This document shows, piece by piece, positions 49,673-58,066 of a stretch of DNA of 64,000 nt. Location of the stretch: NCBI GenBank assembly GCA_020848075.1, contig JADLAV010000064.1, positions 62,001 to 126,000 on the forward strand, in the 5' to 3' direction. Position 1 is the stretch's first letter, and each line of letters starts with the position of its first letter. The translations under genes and the position numbers were made by a program. The notes below the pieces were generated by a model, which worked only from the letters and a program-made list of their open reading frames with translations, was not told the origin of the DNA and did no database searches. Source of the DNA: Burkholderiales bacterium (lineage in GTDB: Bacteria; Pseudomonadota; Gammaproteobacteria; Burkholderiales; SG8-39).

Positions 49673-51174
49673 GCCCGGACATCGCCGCGGGTTTCATCGC
49701 CGCCACGCTGCCCGGCAGCCTCCTCGCGACGGCGATCGGCGTGGTGGTCGGCCTGGTCGTCGGAATGATTCCGGGTGTGACGGTGAGCACCGGTATCATC
49801 ATGGTGCTGCCGCTGACATTCGCGCTGGACCCCACCATCTCCATCGCGCTCCTGCTCGGCATCTACGCGGGCGGCATGACGGGCGGCAGCTTCTCGGCGG
49901 TGCTGCTGAACATCCCGGGGACCCCGTCGGCGTCGGCGACGATCCTAGACGGGTACCCGATGGCGCGCAAGGGGGAGGCCGGCCGCGCGATCTCGGTCGC
50001 CATCGTTGCGAGCTTCGCGGGCGGCTTCTTCAGTTTCCTCTGCCTCTACTTCATCGCGCCCAGCCTCGCCGACCTGGCGCTGCGCTTCAAGGCGCCCGAC
50101 CTCTTCAGCGTCGTCTTCTTCGGACTGTCGGTGATCTGCACCTTCGCTGCCCGTTCTCCCGTCAAGGGGCTCCTGTCCGCGGTGATCGGGCTTGCGATCG
50201 TGACGGTCGGGCAGGACCCGGTGATGGGAACCGCGCGGTTCACGTTCGGGAACGCCGAGCTGCTCTCCGGCATCCATTTCCTGAGCGCGCTCATCGGGCT
50301 CTTCGCGATTCCACAGCTCGTCGACAACATGATCGAGCTCGCGCGCGGCGCGGTGGAGCAGCGGACGAGCACGCGCATGGGATCGCTCTTCCTCCGGCTG
50401 GCGGACCTGAAGGCCATGGGGCTCCCGGTGGCGATCGGCTCGGTGGTCGGGGCTTTCATCGGCATCCTGCCGGGCGCCGGCGGCCCGATCGCCGCGTTCA
50501 TCGGGTACGACTACGCGAAGCGGTGGAGCCGGAACCCGGACAAGTTCGGCACGGGCTGTGTCGAGGGCGTCGCGGCGCCGGAGTCTGCGAACAACGGAGT
50601 GACCGGCGGCGCGCTCATTCCCATGATGACGCTCGGCATTCCGGGCGATCCGATCACCGCCATCATGATCGGCGCGCTGCTCGTGCACGGGCTCGCGCCC
50701 GGCCCGCTCCTCTTCATGCAGCGCGGCGATTTCGCCTATGCGCTGATCTGGTCCTTCATGTGGGCCAACATCCTCACCCTGCTGATCTCGCTCGCCGGCG
50801 TGCGGATCCTGGTCAAGCTGCTGGCCGCGCCCAAGACGCTGCTGATGCCGGCGATCGCGATTCTCTGCGTGATCGGCAGCTACGCGCTGCGCAACTCCTT
50901 CTTCGACGTCTGGATGATGCTCGCCTTCGGCCTGCTCGCGCTCGCCATGCGGTCGATCGACATGCCGGTCGTGCCCATGCTGCTCGCTCTGGTCCTCGGC
51001 CGCCAGCTGGAGGAATACCTGCGCCTGTCGCTCACGGCATCGAAAGGCGATCCGACCGTGTTTTTCACCTCGCCGTTCAGCCTCGCGTTCCTGGTGCTGT
51101 CGGTCGTCTCGATCGTCTGGTCCTTCGCCGCCGAGCGCCGCCGCGGCGGCGCCCGGTCCGCGCCGGCTGGCTGA
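49669..51174 (+). CDS. tctA: Tripartite tricarboxylate transporter large permease TctA
   Basis: 501-residue, about 12-segment inner-membrane permease. Signatures are GLVVGMIPGVTVSTGIIMVLPLTF, YAGGMTGGSFSAVLLNIPGTPSA, and the second repeat IGILPGAGGPIAAFIGYDYAKR with TLGIPGDPITAIMIGAL. Start ATG 49669 overlaps tctB. The downstream oxidoreductase follows after 36 nt. Confidence 0.93.
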   Translation: MSPDIAAGFIAATLPGSLLATAIGVVVGLVVGMIPGVTVSTGIIMVLPLTFALDPTISIALLLGIYAGGMTGGSFSAVLLNIPGTPSASATILDGYPMARKGEAGRAISVAIVASFAGGFFSFLCLYFIAPSLADLALRFKAPDLFSVVFFGLSVICTFAARSPVKGLLSAVIGLAIVTVGQDPVMGTARFTFGNAELLSGIHFLSALIGLFAIPQLVDNMIELARGAVEQRTSTRMGSLFLRLADLKAMGLPVAIGSVVGAFIGILPGAGGPIAAFIGYDYAKRWSRNPDKFGTGCVEGVAAPESANNGVTGGALIPMMTLGIPGDPITAIMIGALLVHGLAPGPLLFMQRGDFAYALIWSFMWANILTLLISLAGVRILVKLLAAPKTLLMPAIAILCVIGSYALRNSFFDVWMMLAFGLLALAMRSIDMPVVPMLLALVLGRQLEEYLRLSLTASKGDPTVFFTSPFSLAFLVLSVVSIVWSFAAERRRGGARSAPAG

Positions 51175-51210
51175 GCGTGGCCGCGCCGACGCGTTTCAAG
51201 GAGGAGAAGG

Positions 51211-52221
51211 ATGCCCACTGAACCCGTTCGCGTCGCATCGATCGGCCTCGGCTGGTGGTCCGACGTGCTGGCCGACGCTGCGAAGCGCACGCCCAAGCTC
51301 GAGATCGTCGCCTGTTACACCCGCTCCGAGGACAAGCGGCGGGCCTTCGCCGGGAAGTACGGCTGCCGGGCCGCAGCGAGCTACGCCGAAATCCTCGCCG
51401 CCGACGACGTCGACGCGATCATCAACACGACGCCGAACCCGACGCATCTCGAGACGGTCCAGGCGGCGGCCGAGGCCGGCAAGCACACCTTTCTCGACAA
51501 GCCGATCGCCACCACGATCCGCGACGGGCGCGAGATCATCCGCGTGTGCGAGCGGGCCGGCATCGTCCTCGCCGTGGGCTACCAGCGCCGCCGGGAGACG
51601 CACTTCCGCTGGATCCGCGACAGGATCGCCGCGGGCGACTTCGGCAAGGTCGTGCAGGCCGAGGCCAACATCAGCCGCGACCGCGAGGGCAAGTTCGACC
51701 TCACCTCGTGGCGCTTCACCGCTGCAGGCATGCCGGGTGGCGTGATGCTCCAGATCGGCGTGCACTACACCGACGTGCTCGAGATGCTGCTCGGGCCGGT
51801 CAAGTCGGTGTCGGGGATGACGGCGCAGCTCGCGCTGCAGGGGGAGAATCCGGACGTCGCGGGCCTCCTGATGCAGCACGAGAGCGGCGCCGTCTCGACG
51901 CTCAACGCGGGCTACGCCTCGGCCTCCGAGTACTACCTGATGAACGTCTACGGCCGCGAGATGACCGCCTATTACAGCCTGCACGAGGGGCTGAAGGTGC
52001 TCAAGCGGCGCACCACCGAGGCGGTCCCGGTCCCGACGAAGAAGAACGACACGCTCGTCGAGGAGCTCGAGGAGTTCGCCGAGTGCGTGCGCGGCAAGGG
52101 CCGGCCCGAGACGGGCGGCGCGGAGGCACTGCGCTCGCTCGCCGTCATCCGCGCCGGCGTGAAGTCGGCGCGCGAAGGCCGCCACGTGGCCGTCGCCGAG
52201 ATCCTCGCGGGCGATGAGTAG
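51211..52221 (+). CDS. Gfo/Idh/MocA-family NAD(P)-dependent oxidoreductase
   Basis: 336-residue oxidoreductase. N-terminal Rossmann domain VRVASIGLGWWSDVLADAA (atypical GxGxxx with Trp-Trp in place of small residues), NTTPNPTHLE, and the FLDKPIATT motif corresponding to the EKP active-site Lys. The C-terminal domain contains GGVMLQIGVHYTDVLEMLLG. The ribosome site is GGAGGAGAAGG. It is the fifth gene after glcG and tctCBA and overlaps the rhodanese gene by 8 nt. It probably oxidises the imported hydroxy-acid or sugar-acid (inference). Confidence 0.9.
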   Translation: MPTEPVRVASIGLGWWSDVLADAAKRTPKLEIVACYTRSEDKRRAFAGKYGCRAAASYAEILAADDVDAIINTTPNPTHLETVQAAAEAGKHTFLDKPIATTIRDGREIIRVCERAGIVLAVGYQRRRETHFRWIRDRIAAGDFGKVVQAEANISRDREGKFDLTSWRFTAAGMPGGVMLQIGVHYTDVLEMLLGPVKSVSGMTAQLALQGENPDVAGLLMQHESGAVSTLNAGYASASEYYLMNVYGREMTAYYSLHEGLKVLKRRTTEAVPVPTKKNDTLVEELEEFAECVRGKGRPETGGAEALRSLAVIRAGVKSAREGRHVAVAEILAGDE

Positions 52222-53065
52222 CACAGCGATGGATGCGCCGATCGTCACCACCGACTGGCTCGCCGCGCACCTGGACGACCCCGGCGTGCGCATCGTGGAG
52301 ATCTCCTCCAAGCCGGAGCGGGACATCTACCGCGAGGGCCACATTCCGGGCGCGGTGTGGTTCTACTGGAAGGACATCTGCTGGCACGACACCGACCGCG
52401 AGTTCGTCTCGCCGGAGAAGCTCGCTGCGCGTCTCGGCGCCGCCGGGATCGGACCGGACCACACGCTCGTGCTCTACAGCGACGTGGTGCAGTACGGAAC
52501 CTACGCGTACTGGGCCTTCACCATGGCGGGGCGCCGCAACCTCCGGGTGCTCGACGGCAGCCGGACCAAGTGGACGCGCGAAGTCAGGCCGCTCACCAAG
52601 GATGTGCCGCGGTACGCGTCGGTGCCGTATGCGCCGCAGCCCGGCGACGCCAGCATGCGGATCGGCCGCGATGCGGTGCGCGCCGGGCTCGGCCAGCCCG
52701 GACGCCTGCTCCTCGACGTGCGTTCGCCGGAGGAGTACGCGGGAGAGCGCGTGATGGAGCTCGGCAAGTTCGACCACGGCGCCGAGCGCGCCGGGCGCAT
52801 TCCGGGCGCGGTGCACCTGTACTTCAGGAACCTACTCAACGACGACGACAGCTTCAAGAGCCCCGAGGCGCTCAGGCGCATCTTTGAGCGCGTCGGCGTC
52901 TCGCAGGGGGAACCCGGCGAGGTGATCGTCTACTGCCGCCTCAGCCACCGCGCGACGCTCACCTGGGTGGCGCTCACCAAGCTGCTCGGCGTCGAGAACG
53001 TCCGGATCTACGATGGCTCCTGGACCGAGTGGGGCAGCATCGTCGGGTTTCCGGTGGAGCGGTAG
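52214..53065 (+). CDS. Tandem-rhodanese sulfurtransferase (3-mercaptopyruvate/thiosulfate type)
   Basis: 283-residue protein with two rhodanese domains. Domain one contains REGHIPGAVWFYWKDI; domain two contains LLLDVRSPEEYAGE, GRIPGAVHLYFRN and the active-site Cys241 in YCRLSHRAT. The loop differs from CRxGxR thiosulfate and CGSGVTA mercaptopyruvate types, with Leu-Ser at positions 3-4, so the substrate is unclear. No signal peptide. The ATG overlaps the oxidoreductase stop by 8 nt, implying co-expression with the Tct operon. Confidence 0.9.
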   Translation: MSSTAMDAPIVTTDWLAAHLDDPGVRIVEISSKPERDIYREGHIPGAVWFYWKDICWHDTDREFVSPEKLAARLGAAGIGPDHTLVLYSDVVQYGTYAYWAFTMAGRRNLRVLDGSRTKWTREVRPLTKDVPRYASVPYAPQPGDASMRIGRDAVRAGLGQPGRLLLDVRSPEEYAGERVMELGKFDHGAERAGRIPGAVHLYFRNLLNDDDSFKSPEALRRIFERVGVSQGEPGEVIVYCRLSHRATLTWVALTKLLGVENVRIYDGSWTEWGSIVGFPVER

Positions 53066-53217
53066 AGCGCGCCGCCATTCCCGCGCTCACGCGCGTGCAT
53101 GCCGGCGGCGCAGCTCGCCGGCGACCGGGAACGCGGCGAGGGCGAGGCCGGCGAAGGCGGCGGCGGGAGCCCACCACGCGGGCCATCTCCGCGGGGTGAG
53201 AAGGGAGATGGCGATCG

Positions 53218-55116
53218 CTACAGCGTGAGCTGCGTCCCGAGCTCGATCACGCGGTCGGGCGGCAGCTTGAAGTATTCGGCGGCACTCTGGCTGTTGCGCT
53301 GCATCCAGCGGAACAGCCGCCGTCGCCACGTGAAGAGCCCAGGGCGCTCCGCCAGCGCGATCGTCGACTTGCCGAGGAAGAAGGTCGTTTCGTTGCGCTC
53401 GAAGACCAGGCCGTGGCGCGCGAGCAGGGCGAGCGCGCGCAGCGCGTCGGGCTCCTCCATGAAGCCGTACCGCACCGTGGCCTGGTAGGCGCGCTGCGGC
53501 GCCAGCACCGTCACCTCGGTGCGCTCAGAGTCGGGCAGGCGCGGGACGTCGGCGTCCGCGATCGTGAAGAAGACGACGCGCTCGTGCAGCACCTTGTTGT
53601 GCTTCAGGTTGTGCAGCATCGTGATCGGCACCGACGCCGGGTCGGCCGAGAAGAAGATGGCCGTGCCGGACACCGTCGCGACGTCGCCGAGATGCTCGAA
53701 GAATCCCTCGAGCGGCGCGCGCTTGCGCGCCGCGTCGGCGTTCACGATCTCGGTCGCGCGCTTCCAGGTGGTGAGCAGCGTGAAGATCGCCAGGCCGCAC
53801 AGCAGCGGGAACCAGCCGCCGGCCGGGATCTTGACGGCGTTCGACGCGAGGAAGAGCAGCTCGACCAGGCCGATCGTGGTGAGCCCGGCCAGGAGAAGCG
53901 GGTTGGCGCGGCGGGGCAGCGAGAGAACGAGGATGAAGATCAGCACCGTCTCGAGCACCATCGTGCCCGACACCGCGACGCCGTACGCGGCCGCGAGCCC
54001 GCTCGACGTGCCGAACCCCACCACGAGCAGGACGACCAGGCATAGCATGAGCCAGTTCACCGGCGCGATGTAGATCTGGCCGCGCGTGGTCTCGGAGGTA
54101 TGAACCGCCGTGATGCGCGGGAGGTAGCCGAGCCGCGATGCCTGCTGCGTCACCGAGAACGCGCCGGCGATGACTGCCTGGGAGGCGATCACGGTCGCCG
54201 CGGTCGCCAGCACCACGAGCGGCGCCAGCAGGTCGGGCGGCGCCAGCAGGTAGAACGGATTCCGCGCCGCCGCCGGCTCGTCCAGCACGAGCGCACCCTG
54301 CCCGAAGTAGTTGAGCATCAGCGCGGGAAAAACCAGCCCGTACCACGCGATGCGGATCGGCTTCGGGCCGAAGTGCCCCATGTCCGCGTAGAGCGCCTCG
54401 GCCCCGGTGAGCGCGAGGAACACCGCGCCGAGCGTGAGGAACGCGCGTCCTGGCGCCTCGACGGCGAACGCGGCGGCATAGCGCGGGTCGATGGCAGCGA
54501 GGATGCCCGGTCGCGCCAGAATGCTCGCGAGGCCGAGCCCGGCGAGCACCAGGAACCACAGCACCATCACCGGGCCGAACCAGCGCCCGACGCGCCCGGT
54601 GCCGTGGCTCTGGATCGCGAAGACGGCGACGACGATCGCGAGCGTCGCGGGGACGACCCACCGGTCCAGCGCAGGCGTCGCGACGGAGATGCCCTCGACC
54701 GCCGAGAGCATGGTGATCGCCGGCGTGATCACCGCATCGCCATAGAAGAGCGAGGCTGCGAAGACCGCGAGCACGCCCACCGTCCATTGCAGCCGCGGGC
54801 TCGCCCCGGTCAGCCGGTAAGTCAGCGCGTAGAGCGCGAGCACGCCGCCCTCGCCGCGGTTGTCGAAGCGCAGCATCAGGGCGACGTACTTGAGCGATAC
54901 CACCAGCGTCACCGCCCAGAAGATCATCGAGACCACCCCGAACACGTTCGCCTCGGTCACCGCCAGCGCATGAGCGCTGCCGAAGGCTTCCTTGAACGCA
55001 TAGAGCGGGCTCGTGCCGATGTCGCCGTACACGACGCCGAGTGCGCCGACCGCGAGCGGCGCCAGGCCGCCGGCGCGAGCGCCCGGCCCGTACTCTTGAA
55101 CGGAGTGATCCGCCAT
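53218..55116 (-). CDS. kup: Low-affinity potassium transport protein Kup
   Basis: 632-residue K+/H+ symporter with about 12 membrane segments and a cytosolic C-terminal domain. Hallmarks are GALGVVYGDIGTSPLYAFKE near residues 24-43, GVLALYALTYR, YGDAVITPAITMLSAVEG and HNLKHNKVLHERVVFF in the tail. Full length for the family. It is unrelated functionally to the flanking catabolic genes. Confidence 0.96.
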   Translation of the reverse strand: MADHSVQEYGPGARAGGLAPLAVGALGVVYGDIGTSPLYAFKEAFGSAHALAVTEANVFGVVSMIFWAVTLVVSLKYVALMLRFDNRGEGGVLALYALTYRLTGASPRLQWTVGVLAVFAASLFYGDAVITPAITMLSAVEGISVATPALDRWVVPATLAIVVAVFAIQSHGTGRVGRWFGPVMVLWFLVLAGLGLASILARPGILAAIDPRYAAAFAVEAPGRAFLTLGAVFLALTGAEALYADMGHFGPKPIRIAWYGLVFPALMLNYFGQGALVLDEPAAARNPFYLLAPPDLLAPLVVLATAATVIASQAVIAGAFSVTQQASRLGYLPRITAVHTSETTRGQIYIAPVNWLMLCLVVLLVVGFGTSSGLAAAYGVAVSGTMVLETVLIFILVLSLPRRANPLLLAGLTTIGLVELLFLASNAVKIPAGGWFPLLCGLAIFTLLTTWKRATEIVNADAARKRAPLEGFFEHLGDVATVSGTAIFFSADPASVPITMLHNLKHNKVLHERVVFFTIADADVPRLPDSERTEVTVLAPQRAYQATVRYGFMEEPDALRALALLARHGLVFERNETTFFLGKSTIALAERPGLFTWRRRLFRWMQRNSQSAAEYFKLPPDRVIELGTQLTL

Positions 55117-55223
55117 GCCTCGGCTAAGTAGTGGGGGGTGTTGCGGCGCGACAGTCTACCCTCATTGGCGTGGCGAAGGACCGCGCTCCGCGGCTGGCGC
55201 GGGCATGATTCTCGGATCGCCGG

Positions 55224-55913
55224 TCAAGCGGGCGGCTCGTCGACGTAGCGCAGGCCCGCCGCGGCGAGCTTCTCGCGCATGCCGTAGAGGTCGAGGCCGA
55301 GCTCGCCGGCGGCGAGCCGCTCACGTGTGGCACCCTCCTTCGCCTCGCGCGCGGCCGCGGCAGCGGCCACCTCGGCGGCGGCAGCGCGCGGCACCACGAC
55401 CACGCCGTCGTCGTCGGCGACCACGACGTCGCCCGGGTTCACGAGTGTGCCCGCGCACACGACAGGGACGTTGACCGCACCGACGGTCGACTTGACGGTG
55501 CCCCTGGCGGAGACCCCGCGCGACCAGACCGGGAAACCCATTTCGGTGAGGCTCCGCACGTCGCGGCACCCGGCGTCGATCACGAGCCCTTTCGCGCCGC
55601 GCGCCCGGTAGGAGGTGGCGAGGAGCTCGCCGAACATGCCGTCGGTGTTCCCGGTCGAGAGCGCGACCACGACGACGTCGCTGGGCCGGATCATCTCCGC
55701 CACGACGTGCAGCATCCAGTTGTCGCCGGGATGCGCGAGCGCGGTGACCGCGGTGCCGCAGGCGGCGGCGCCGGGGTAGATCGGGCGCAGGTAGGGCTGC
55801 AGGAGCCCGGTGCGGCCCTGCGCCTCGTGGATCGTGGCGACGCCGTGGCGGGCCAGCCGCTCGACGGCCGCCGCATCCGCCCGGCGGATGTTACGCACTG
55901 CGATGGTGCTCAT
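55224..55913 (-). CDS. galC: 4-carboxy-4-hydroxy-2-oxoadipate aldolase (GalC/LigK, RraA family)
   Basis: 229-residue class II aldolase that splits CHA into pyruvate and oxaloacetate, the last step of gallate / protocatechuate 4,5-cleavage. Matches LigK/GalC in [53 protein letters not shown] (substrate Arg and metal Asp), [18 protein letters not shown], and a tail [22 protein letters not shown]. Start ATG 55913 overlaps the galB stop (ATGA), so the enzymes of consecutive steps are co-translated. Confidence 0.9.
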   Translation of the reverse strand: MSTIAVRNIRRADAAAVERLARHGVATIHEAQGRTGLLQPYLRPIYPGAAACGTAVTALAHPGDNWMLHVVAEMIRPSDVVVVALSTGNTDGMFGELLATSYRARGAKGLVIDAGCRDVRSLTEMGFPVWSRGVSARGTVKSTVGAVNVPVVCAGTLVNPGDVVVADDDGVVVVPRAAAAEVAAAAAAREAKEGATRERLAAGELGLDLYGMREKLAAAGLRYVDEPPA

Positions 55914-56638
55914 GAGAACTCCTCGGTCACGTGCGGGAACACGCGCTGGTAGGCCTCGGCGTACTCGATGTGCTTCCTGTTCGAGTTGCGCGCGGCTTGC
56001 ACGCCGCGATTCAGCGCGACGCGGGTGTAGTAGTCCCAGAGATACTCCTGCGCGGCCATCAACTCGAAGGCCTGGCGCTTCTTCTCCCACACCGGCGTGA
56101 TGTCGAGCAGCACCTGCGGCTTCCAGTTGCACTGCTCGGTCTGGTGCGGCTCGAACAGGAACACCCCCGGCGCGCCGAGCACCTTTCCGCCAGGCCTGTG
56201 GCCCATCGCCTGCGCGACGACGCGCGCCTCCTGTGCGACGCTCGCCGCGAGCGGATGATCGAAGTTGTAGGGATCCTCGAGCGAGTGCGTCAGGACGAAC
56301 TCCGGCTGCAGCTCGCGGTAGATGTCGGCGAGGCGATAGATCGCCTCGTCCGGAACCCGCATCGGGTAGTCGCCGAGATCGAAGCACTCGAGCTCGCCGC
56401 CGAGAAGATCGGCCGCCGCCTGCGCCTCGCGGTGGCGCGCCTGCTTCACCTTCTCGAGCGTCATGCCCGGCTCGCGCCACAGCTTCGCCGACTCGCCGCG
56501 CTCGCCGTACGAAAGGCACACGATCTTCACCTTCCAGCCGCGGCTCGCATAGAGCGCGATCGCGCCCCCCGCGCGCCACACGAAGTCCGCCGAATGGGCG
56601 CTCACCACGAGCGCGGTCTTGGCTGTCTCACTTGTCAT
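55910..56638 (-). CDS. galB: 4-oxalomesaconate hydratase GalB (PIG-L/LmbE family)
   Basis: 242-residue zinc-dependent hydratase converting 4-oxalomesaconate to CHA. It belongs to the PIG-L fold but matches Pseudomonas putida GalB rather than sugar deacetylases: [56 protein letters not shown] and [17 protein letters not shown]. Zinc ligands are likely in the SAHSADF motif and YNFDH. Immediately followed by galC. The usual galA dioxygenase and galD isomerase are absent from the window. Confidence 0.9.
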   Translation of the reverse strand: MTSETAKTALVVSAHSADFVWRAGGAIALYASRGWKVKIVCLSYGERGESAKLWREPGMTLEKVKQARHREAQAAADLLGGELECFDLGDYPMRVPDEAIYRLADIYRELQPEFVLTHSLEDPYNFDHPLAASVAQEARVVAQAMGHRPGGKVLGAPGVFLFEPHQTEQCNWKPQVLLDITPVWEKKRQAFELMAAQEYLWDYYTRVALNRGVQAARNSNRKHIEYAEAYQRVFPHVTEEFS

Positions 56639-56668
56639 CGATTGCTCCTCCTGGGCTGCGTGCGCCGG

Positions 56669-56969
56669 TCAGGCTTTCTGCTCGCCGGGCGACCGATCGT
56701 TCGCGGCCGCGTGAGCTGCCGGGTAGATGCACGTCTCTGCGCCAGGAGTCGCCTGCTTCACGGCTTCGATGATCTCCGGCGGCGCGTGCATGTCCTAGGC
56801 GCCGAAGTGGCAGAGCATTGGGCACCTCGGCGGCGTGTCGAGAAACATGCCGAGCGGCGCGGCATGATACCGGCGCGGCATGATACGACACCGCACCGGC
56901 GAGCGGCAACTCGCAGGTGCCGCGCAACGCGAGTCCGCCGTCGAGGCAATCGCCGGAGACCCAGACCCC
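56669..56969 (-). pseudogene. Dienelactone hydrolase remnant, frameshifted and interrupted
   Basis: Fills most of the 407-nt gap 56639-57045. In one minus frame: VSGDCLDGGLALRGTCELPL, AGAVSYHAAP (nucleophile-Cys region of dienelactone hydrolases, normally GFCxGG). A 16-bp tandem duplication at 56855-56886 then shifts the frame; the next frame reads LGMFLDTPPRCPMLCHFGA, TAG stop, DMHAPPEIIEAV, AETCIYPAAHAAND, matching the family's CPxLxHFGxxDxxIP and YPxAxHxFxxD acid/base region. Removing one repeat copy joins the halves exactly. The N-terminus and C-terminal helix are missing. Muconolactone-type cleavage would fit the galBC context. Confidence 0.75.
56855..56886. repeat. Perfect 16-bp tandem duplication
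   Basis: CGGCGCGGCATGATAC occurs twice back to back (56855-56870 and 56871-56886) inside the dienelactone hydrolase remnant. Length 16 is not a multiple of three, so it breaks the reading frame. Confidence 0.95.
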
Positions 56970-57045
56970 CGGCCACGCTCGTCGATGCGGCCGGCGCTTG
57001 CCGTTCACCTAAAATGGGCGGCCGCCAGGAGATTGGAGCGTGCCG

Positions 57046-57939
57046 ATGAGGGATCCCGGAGTCCTCGCCTTGCACACGCTGCTCGGAGACTATCCGGGCA
57101 CCCGCGCGCTGAAGACGGGCGAGCTTGGCTCGGCGCGCGTCAAACTCGAGTTCGCCGACGTGAAGGTGCCGAACCGCGCCTTCAAGCAGGTCGTGCGCGA
57201 GGGCGCGTTCGATGTCGCGGAGCTCGCGATCGTGACCTACTTGCAGGCCCGAGCGTTCGGCAAGCCGCTCGTCCTCCTGCCCGCGGTGGTGCTCGGACGA
57301 TTTCAGCACGCGTATCTGGTCTACAACCCGGCGCGCGCGCGCCTCGTCCCGTCGGATCTCCCCGGCCGGCGCGTCGGCATCCGCTCCGCGTCGGTGACGA
57401 CCGTGGCGTGGCTGCGCGGGCTGCTTGCGAACGACTACGGCGTCGATCTGGAGCGCGTGCGCTGGGTCACGTTCGAGGATGCCCATGTCGCCGAGGCGCA
57501 GGACCCGCCCGGCATGGAGCGGGCGCCTGCAGGCCGCGAGATCGAGGCGATGCTCCGCGACGGCTGGCTCGACGCTGCCGTGCTGGGCGCGATTCCCGCG
57601 CCTGACTCCGGACTGCGGCCGCTCATTTCCGATCCGGAGTCGGCGGCGCGCGACTGGCATGCGAAGCACCGCGCGGTGCCGATCAACCACATGGTCGTGG
57701 TGAAGCGGTCGCTCGCCGAGGCGCACCCGGATGCGGTGAAGGAGGTCTACCGGCTGCTTCTCGAGGCGAGGCGCATCGGCGCGCCCACCGCCGCCGGCGA
57801 GGTCGAAATGCTGCCTTTCGGAATGGCAGCGGTCAGGCCGGGCTTGGAGCTGATCCTCGACTACGCATTCCAGCAGCGGCTCATCCCGCGGCGCTGCGCG
57901 GTGGAGGAGCTCTTCGACGACACTATGCGGTCGCTGTAG
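57046..57939 (+). CDS. 4,5-dihydroxyphthalate decarboxylase-like / NMT1-fold protein
   Basis: 297-residue protein of the periplasmic-binding-fold group that includes 4,5-dihydroxyphthalate decarboxylase (Pht5) and ABC receptors. No signal peptide, so it is cytosolic, favouring an enzyme. Blocks include DYPGTRALKTGELGSARVKL, PNRAFKQVVREGAFDVAELA, RVGIRSASVTTVAWLRGLLA and VTFEDAHVAEAQDPPGME. ATG 57046 has GGAG 7 nt upstream; GTG 57040 is an alternative. Decarboxylation of 4,5-dihydroxyphthalate gives protocatechuate, whose 4,5-cleavage leads to the GalB substrate, so the neighbourhood is consistent, though not proof. Confidence 0.7.
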   Translation: MRDPGVLALHTLLGDYPGTRALKTGELGSARVKLEFADVKVPNRAFKQVVREGAFDVAELAIVTYLQARAFGKPLVLLPAVVLGRFQHAYLVYNPARARLVPSDLPGRRVGIRSASVTTVAWLRGLLANDYGVDLERVRWVTFEDAHVAEAQDPPGMERAPAGREIEAMLRDGWLDAAVLGAIPAPDSGLRPLISDPESAARDWHAKHRAVPINHMVVVKRSLAEAHPDAVKEVYRLLLEARRIGAPTAAGEVEMLPFGMAAVRPGLELILDYAFQQRLIPRRCAVEELFDDTMRSL

Positions 57940-57993
57940 CACCCGCCTCGTGGATGGTCACGCGGTGCGGAGGGCGGCACGCGGCGCCGCGGC

Positions 57994-58021
57994 TTGACCG
58001 CGGGGCCGGGTCCGGAATAAG
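57994..58021 (+). promoter_or_regulatory. Sigma70-like promoter before the FAD monooxygenase
   Basis: TTGACC (57994-57999), a 16-nt spacer, AATAAG (58016-58021). The -35 is inside a CCGCGG-CTTGA-CCGCGG inverted repeat (57988-58004), which could be an operator. Confidence 0.4.
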
Positions 58022-58066
58022 GTCGGCGCAGGCCGAGCGCGACGCAAAGTCCACCGAGGACGACAG

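Noticed and set aside
53087-53217. Possible small membrane protein after kup (hydrophobic run APAAAFAGLALAAFPVAG)
   Set aside because: No start codon follows the kup stop in that frame; the hydrophobicity is explained by GCC/CTC-rich composition.
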